Assembly: GCA_948467645.1 (NCBI GenBank)
Contig: CAOKFD010000058.1
Span: forward strand, 1-17,244
DNA from: Fimadaptatus sp948467645
GTDB taxonomy: Bacteria; Bacillota; Clostridia; Christensenellales; Aristaeellaceae
DNA length: 17,244 nt
Direction: 5' to 3'
Notes under the pieces: generated by a model
What the model was told of the DNA's origin: nothing
The model's input: only the letters and a program-made list of their open reading frames with translations
The model's database searches: none
Part shown: piece after piece, positions 14,819 to 17,244 of the stretch
How positions within the stretch are numbered: the first letter of the stretch is position 1
How the letters are laid out: each line of letters begins with the position of its first letter
Made by a program: the position numbers and the translations under genes

Positions 14819-14856
14819 AAGCCGCGCTTCGGATTTCTGTGCGCGGCTTGATTTAT
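14819..14856 (+). terminator. Terminator of the ctsR-clpC-SCP2 operon
   Basis: AAGCCGCGC (14819-14827) pairs perfectly with GCGCGGCTT (14841-14849) around a 13-base loop. The tail GATTTATG is only moderately T-rich. Confidence 0.65.
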
Positions 14857-15153
14857 GCCTGAACACGCTAGAGCGTGTCTCAAAAATTCCATAATCCGCA
14901 GTTTCGGGCGTCGCTCCGCCATTTCTGCGTCACAAAGCTCGACTTAGCGCTGCTAAGCCTTCGGGTTTCTTCCTTGAACTGACGAAAAATCCACTCGAAC
15001 CTGCGGATTGCCCCGCTTGAGGCACACTCTAAGGCAGTTGAATCGGTTAAGGCGATATATGCTGTTTGGCTTAGTAAGAAGCAGGGGAATGCAAACCGAC
15101 TTGATATGCCTGAAGCACATAAATAAGCGTTGCGCTTCACAAACCGGACAGCA
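14850..15153. other. Gene-free interval between clpC operon and the minus-strand peptidase
   Basis: No credible gene lies between the SCP2 stop (14812) and the peptidase stop (15224). The part up to 15031 is the inverted-repeat element. In 15032-15153 I see nothing I can name; a 69-codon frame across 15008-15217 runs through the element end and the terminator and lacks a ribosome site. Confidence 0.6.
14869..15031. repeat. MITE-like inverted-repeat element, complete copy
   Basis: The left end begins TAGAGCGTGTCTCAA and continues to AATCCGCAG. The right end, read on the other strand from 15031, begins TAGAGTGTGCCTCAA and also reaches AATCCGCAG then TTCG. These are imperfect terminal inverted repeats of about 36-40 bases (right one 14996-15031). 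TA stands at each outer edge, as with Tc1/mariner-IS630 target sites. A CTTAGC-GCT-GCTAAG hairpin (14943-14957) sits near the centre. No transposase is encoded in 163 bases. The left end recurs at 17191-17244. The call as a non-autonomous element is inference. Confidence 0.7.
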
Positions 15154-15196
15154 CAAAGCCGCACGGCGCGCTAATGATAAGCGCCGTGCGGCTTTG
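15154..15196 (-). terminator. Long perfect hairpin, terminator of the peptidase gene, probably bidirectional
   Basis: Sixteen bases (15154-15169) pair perfectly with 15181-15196 around an 11-base loop, and outer ACAG/CTGT pairing extends it past a two-base bulge. It lies 28 bases beyond the minus-strand stop. T-rich sequence (TTTG, then TGTTTATATATTTGC on the plus side) occurs on both sides. Confidence 0.8.
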
Positions 15197-15223
15197 CTGT
15201 TTATATATTTGCTTTAGTTTGGA

Positions 15224-16825
15224 TTACGCAGCCGCGTCATCAGCCTCAGCATCAGCCTCAGCATCAGCCTCAACCTCGAGCATCGACGGCACATAGTGCT
15301 CATCCTCGCCGGTGGTGTACTTCATCGTGTTGGTGTTGGAGATGACGTACCACATCAGCTCGTCGAACATGGTGTCGCAGTCGGCCAGCGCCTTGTCCTG
15401 ATTGGCGATGGTGTATTCGGTGATGTAGTCGGCAGCGGCAGCCGGATCCTCGGCGTACATATCGGCGGCAGTCTTGAGAACTTCCGGATAGTTCGCGATC
15501 AGCTCGTCCTCAACGCTCTTCCAGTACTCGCGCACGCCGCGGCCATACTCGCTGCGGTTCTGCTCGCTCAGGGCACACAGGCGCTTGAAGTGGGTGTGGG
15601 CAAAGCCCAGGTCGTAACGGAAGTTCAGACCCTCCAGATCGTCGGGAGTGGTGCTGAACATCTCGGACAGGCTGTTGGTGAGGGTGTTGATCGGTAGGTA
15701 TACCGAGTGCTCGGCGTTGGCCAGAGTGGTCCAGTTGGTGGTAGCCATCTCAGCGGGCAGATCGGGGTAAACCTCGAGCGCGCTGCAGGTTGCCTGACGC
15801 TCGATGGCGATAACGCGCATATCGGTGCGGCCGTTTTCGTCGGGATCGTACTCGGTGCCCTCGTAGCGGGAGCGGGTCATCTCAAATACATCGCTCAGAG
15901 AGAGCTTCTCGTCGGGCTTGAAGAACAGGTCGTAACGCTCGGTCTCGTTGTAGTCGCCCACAGTGGAGGGAGCAAACAGCTTGTGGCCGTACCAGGTGCG
16001 CATATGAGCGCCGTTGTAGAAGCTGTCGGGGCCGGAGTAGGACAGCAGCAGATCCATGTTGCCATTCTCGTCATACGCGGCGGTACCGGCAGTCTCGGGC
16101 ACGGTGAACAGATCGTCGGAGTGCAGCAGCGATTCGCCCTCGGTATACGCTTCCAGCGTGCCCAGCGAGAACTCGTTGCCGAATACCGCGGCGCAGTCGT
16201 CGGGCATCTTTACCGCGCACCACTGATGGCCGGTGTAGCTCTCGATGTACCACGCTTCGTTCTGGTCGGCTACGAAGAAGATGTTGGATTCGCTTCCGCC
16301 GTACTCGGCCATTACCTTACCGTAGTTTTCAACGGCCTCGCGCGCGGTGGCGGACACGGCGGCGATATAGGCGCAGATCCAGCCCTCGGAAGCGCCGCCC
16401 TCGGTGAAGGGATCGGCCTCCATGATCGGATCGCAGGCATACGCGGTGATTGCGCCGGTCATGGTCACGCCCATCTCGTTGGCAACGGCGTTGGCCCAGT
16501 TGCCATCCATGAAGGGAGTGGCGGTGTACTTGTAGGTGGTATCCGGCAGCGGGATGGTGGGCAGCTCGGGGTTTTCGCCCGCGAACATCTGGTCGATGGT
16601 CATCGCTATCTGGAAGGTGCGGCCCGGCTCGTCGCTGTGCGGCACGACTACCTGCTTGGACTGGAACGTCGTGGATGCGTCGACGGTGTGGCCGATGATG
16701 TAGGTGCCGTTTTCACTGGCATCTTTGCCAACATAGTAGCCGGTGCAGGCAAACGCGCTCGTGCAGGCAAGCATGAGTACGAGAGCCAAGGCTATGCAGC
16801 TGAACCGTTTGAAATGATTGTGCAT
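15224..16825 (-). CDS. Secreted C69-family dipeptidase (Ntn hydrolase)
   Basis: The 533-residue product matches MEROPS family C69 (PepD-type dipeptidases), N-terminal nucleophile hydrolases whose processed N-terminal Cys attacks the peptide bond. A signal peptide (basic MHNHFKRF, hydrophobic core, AFA) is followed directly by Cys27 in ACTGYYVGKDAS, then NGTYIIGHTVD. Signal cleavage after AFA would expose this Cys as the nucleophile. Further family features are VANEMGVTMTGAITA, WICAYIAAVSATAREAVENYG and NEAWYIESYTGHQWCAVKMP. The C-terminus is an acidic Ala/Glu/Asp repeat. AAGGAG (plus-strand 16835-16840) lies nine bases before the ATG. Ile is almost always ATC, unlike the ATA-rich neighbours, which suggests high expression. 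It probably degrades peptides outside the membrane for nutrition. Confidence 0.92.
   Translation of the reverse strand: MHNHFKRFSCIALALVLMLACTSAFACTGYYVGKDASENGTYIIGHTVDASTTFQSKQVVVPHSDEPGRTFQIAMTIDQMFAGENPELPTIPLPDTTYKYTATPFMDGNWANAVANEMGVTMTGAITAYACDPIMEADPFTEGGASEGWICAYIAAVSATAREAVENYGKVMAEYGGSESNIFFVADQNEAWYIESYTGHQWCAVKMPDDCAAVFGNEFSLGTLEAYTEGESLLHSDDLFTVPETAGTAAYDENGNMDLLLSYSGPDSFYNGAHMRTWYGHKLFAPSTVGDYNETERYDLFFKPDEKLSLSDVFEMTRSRYEGTEYDPDENGRTDMRVIAIERQATCSALEVYPDLPAEMATTNWTTLANAEHSVYLPINTLTNSLSEMFSTTPDDLEGLNFRYDLGFAHTHFKRLCALSEQNRSEYGRGVREYWKSVEDELIANYPEVLKTAADMYAEDPAAAADYITEYTIANQDKALADCDTMFDELMWYVISNTNTMKYTTGEDEHYVPSMLEVEADAEADAEADDAAA
15238..15273 (-). repeat. Three 12-base tandem repeats coding an acidic tail
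   Basis: CATCAGCCTCAG on the plus strand occurs three times head to tail (15238-15249, 15250-15261, 15262-15273; the last base of the third differs). Read on the minus strand each unit codes Glu-Ala-Asp-Ala near the end of the peptidase. Copy number could vary by slippage. Confidence 0.9.
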
Positions 16826-16870
16826 TGCGGTGATCTCCTTACGTCGAATTGTGAATAGGTGTCGGGTAAG

Positions 16871-16899
16871 ATTATACCACTTCGGGGAATTCCTTAATA
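16871..16899 (-). promoter_or_regulatory. Extended -10 promoter of the peptidase gene
   Basis: On the minus strand TGGTATAAT occupies 16879-16871, again TGnTATAAT, with a weak -35 (TATTAA, 16899-16894) at 17-base spacing. The start of transcription would be near 16864, about 40 bases before the ATG. Confidence 0.75.
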
Positions 16900-17137
16900 G
16901 TGCATTTCGTGAATATTTCTGTAATGAAACTGCATAAATGTAAATAAGAATCCACTTAGTTCCCTAAATATGGGCTGCGTGGAGCACAGTCTATACATAT
17001 ATATTCAATTTTATTCAATGGTCAATTCGTATGCTTTAGAAATTTTGATGGAAGGCAGGTTTAGGGCGCAGTCATGAGTCTGTCACATCAGTGCCATTAT
17101 TCGCGATTTCAGATGCAATTTCTAGCCTTAACAGCAG
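16900..17137. other. AT-rich gene-free region
   Basis: From the peptidase promoter to the right edge no open frame looks like a gene. This part is clearly richer in A and T than the rest of the window and holds runs such as TACATATATATTCAATTTTATTC. I see no clear promoter for a rightward gene. Confidence 0.5.
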
Positions 17138-17175
17138 AACACCCCGACCAGGCGTCTGGCCTGGGTCGAGGTGTT
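17138..17175. terminator. Terminator-like hairpin near the right edge
   Basis: The arms 17138-17153 and 17159-17175 pair over about 16 bases with one G-U pair and one bulged base, around a GTCTG loop. Neither side has a good T-run. It may end a minus-strand gene to the right of the window, since no plus-strand gene precedes it. Confidence 0.5.
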
Positions 17176-17190
17176 CGTGCTTAAACGGAC

Positions 17191-17244
17191 TAGAGTGTGT
17201 CTCAAAAATTCCCTAATCCGCAATTTCGGCGTCTTTTGCGCCAT
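17191..17244. repeat. Second copy of the MITE-like element, cut by window edge
   Basis: It begins TAGAGTGTGTCTCAAAAATT and agrees with 14869-14907 at 36 of the first 39 bases; after a one-base shift the two stay similar to CGCCAT. TA again forms the outer edge. The rest lies beyond the window. Confidence 0.8.

Noticed and set aside
13496..14866. Minus-strand open frame of 456 codons opposite clpC
   Set aside because: ClpC motifs on the plus strand are complete, and the antisense frame is an artefact of biased third codon positions.
14869..15031. CRISPR-like or rho-independent explanation of the repeat pair
   Set aside because: There are only two copies 2.3 kb apart with inverted ends, no regular spacers, and no T-tract.
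15008..15217. 69-codon plus-strand frame
   Set aside because: It runs from the end of the inverted-repeat element through the large terminator hairpin and has no ribosome site.
16762..16773. Possible lipobox around Cys21 of the peptidase
   Set aside because: MLAC has poor residues at -3 and -2, while AFA followed by Cys27 fits both signal peptidase I and the C69 nucleophile.
15707..16858. Plus-strand open frame of 383 codons opposite the C69 peptidase
   Set aside because: Gly/Val/Ala/His-rich translation without a domain. The minus-strand gene has a signal peptide, catalytic Cys, ribosome site and promoter.

Overview
The window is a gene-dense stretch of a GC-rich bacterial chromosome, most likely from a spore-forming clostridial Firmicute. 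The evidence for this is the order spoVT, SpoVB-like flippase (yabM), MazG/YabN, HU, RqcP/YabO, which is a classic Bacillus/Clostridium neighbourhood, and a CtsR-controlled clpC locus with a good CtsR operator. Ile codon ATA is common in most genes. The exact lineage cannot be fixed from the sequence. I found no tRNA, rRNA, CRISPR array or intact insertion sequence.

Layout. (a) 1-590: the 3' part of spoVT, cut by the left edge, and a strong terminator. (b) 660-7051: an extended -10 promoter, then a same-strand run of yabM-like flippase, tetrapyrrole methylase/MazG fusion, HU, RqcP S4 protein, IspD-IspF fusion and an MTA/SAH-deaminase-type amidohydrolase. Gaps and overlaps suggest co-transcription, with one structured gap of about 117 bp before rqcP. 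The usual yabP, yabQ and divIC do not follow rqcP. (c) 7052-9231: a structured leader, then a membrane-anchored protein with an AMIN-like domain, a possible SPOR-like domain and a beta-propeller, ending at a strong terminator. (d) 9261-10280: a calcineurin-like phosphoesterase with its own extended -10 promoter. (e) 10317-11063: a type II toxin-antitoxin pair (Gp49/HigB-like toxin, XRE antitoxin) behind a perfect consensus promoter that carries an inverted repeat. (f) 11259-14849: ctsR, clpC and a small SCP2-domain gene, with a CtsR box over the predicted transcription start. mcsA and mcsB are absent. (g) 14869-15031: a MITE-like inverted-repeat element whose left end recurs at the right edge (17191-17244). 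(h) 15154-16899, minus strand: a secreted C69-family Ntn dipeptidase with a different codon style and an acidic repeat tail.

The genes cover sporulation and envelope assembly (SpoVT, flippase), nucleotide cleaning (MazG), ribosome rescue (RqcP), isoprenoid precursors (IspDF), nucleoside salvage (amidohydrolase), protein quality control (CtsR/ClpC) and peptide use (C69 peptidase). The least familiar parts are the AMIN/SPOR/propeller protein and its leader with pseudoknot-type pairing, the trimmed ctsR-clpC-SCP2 operon and the short repeat family.
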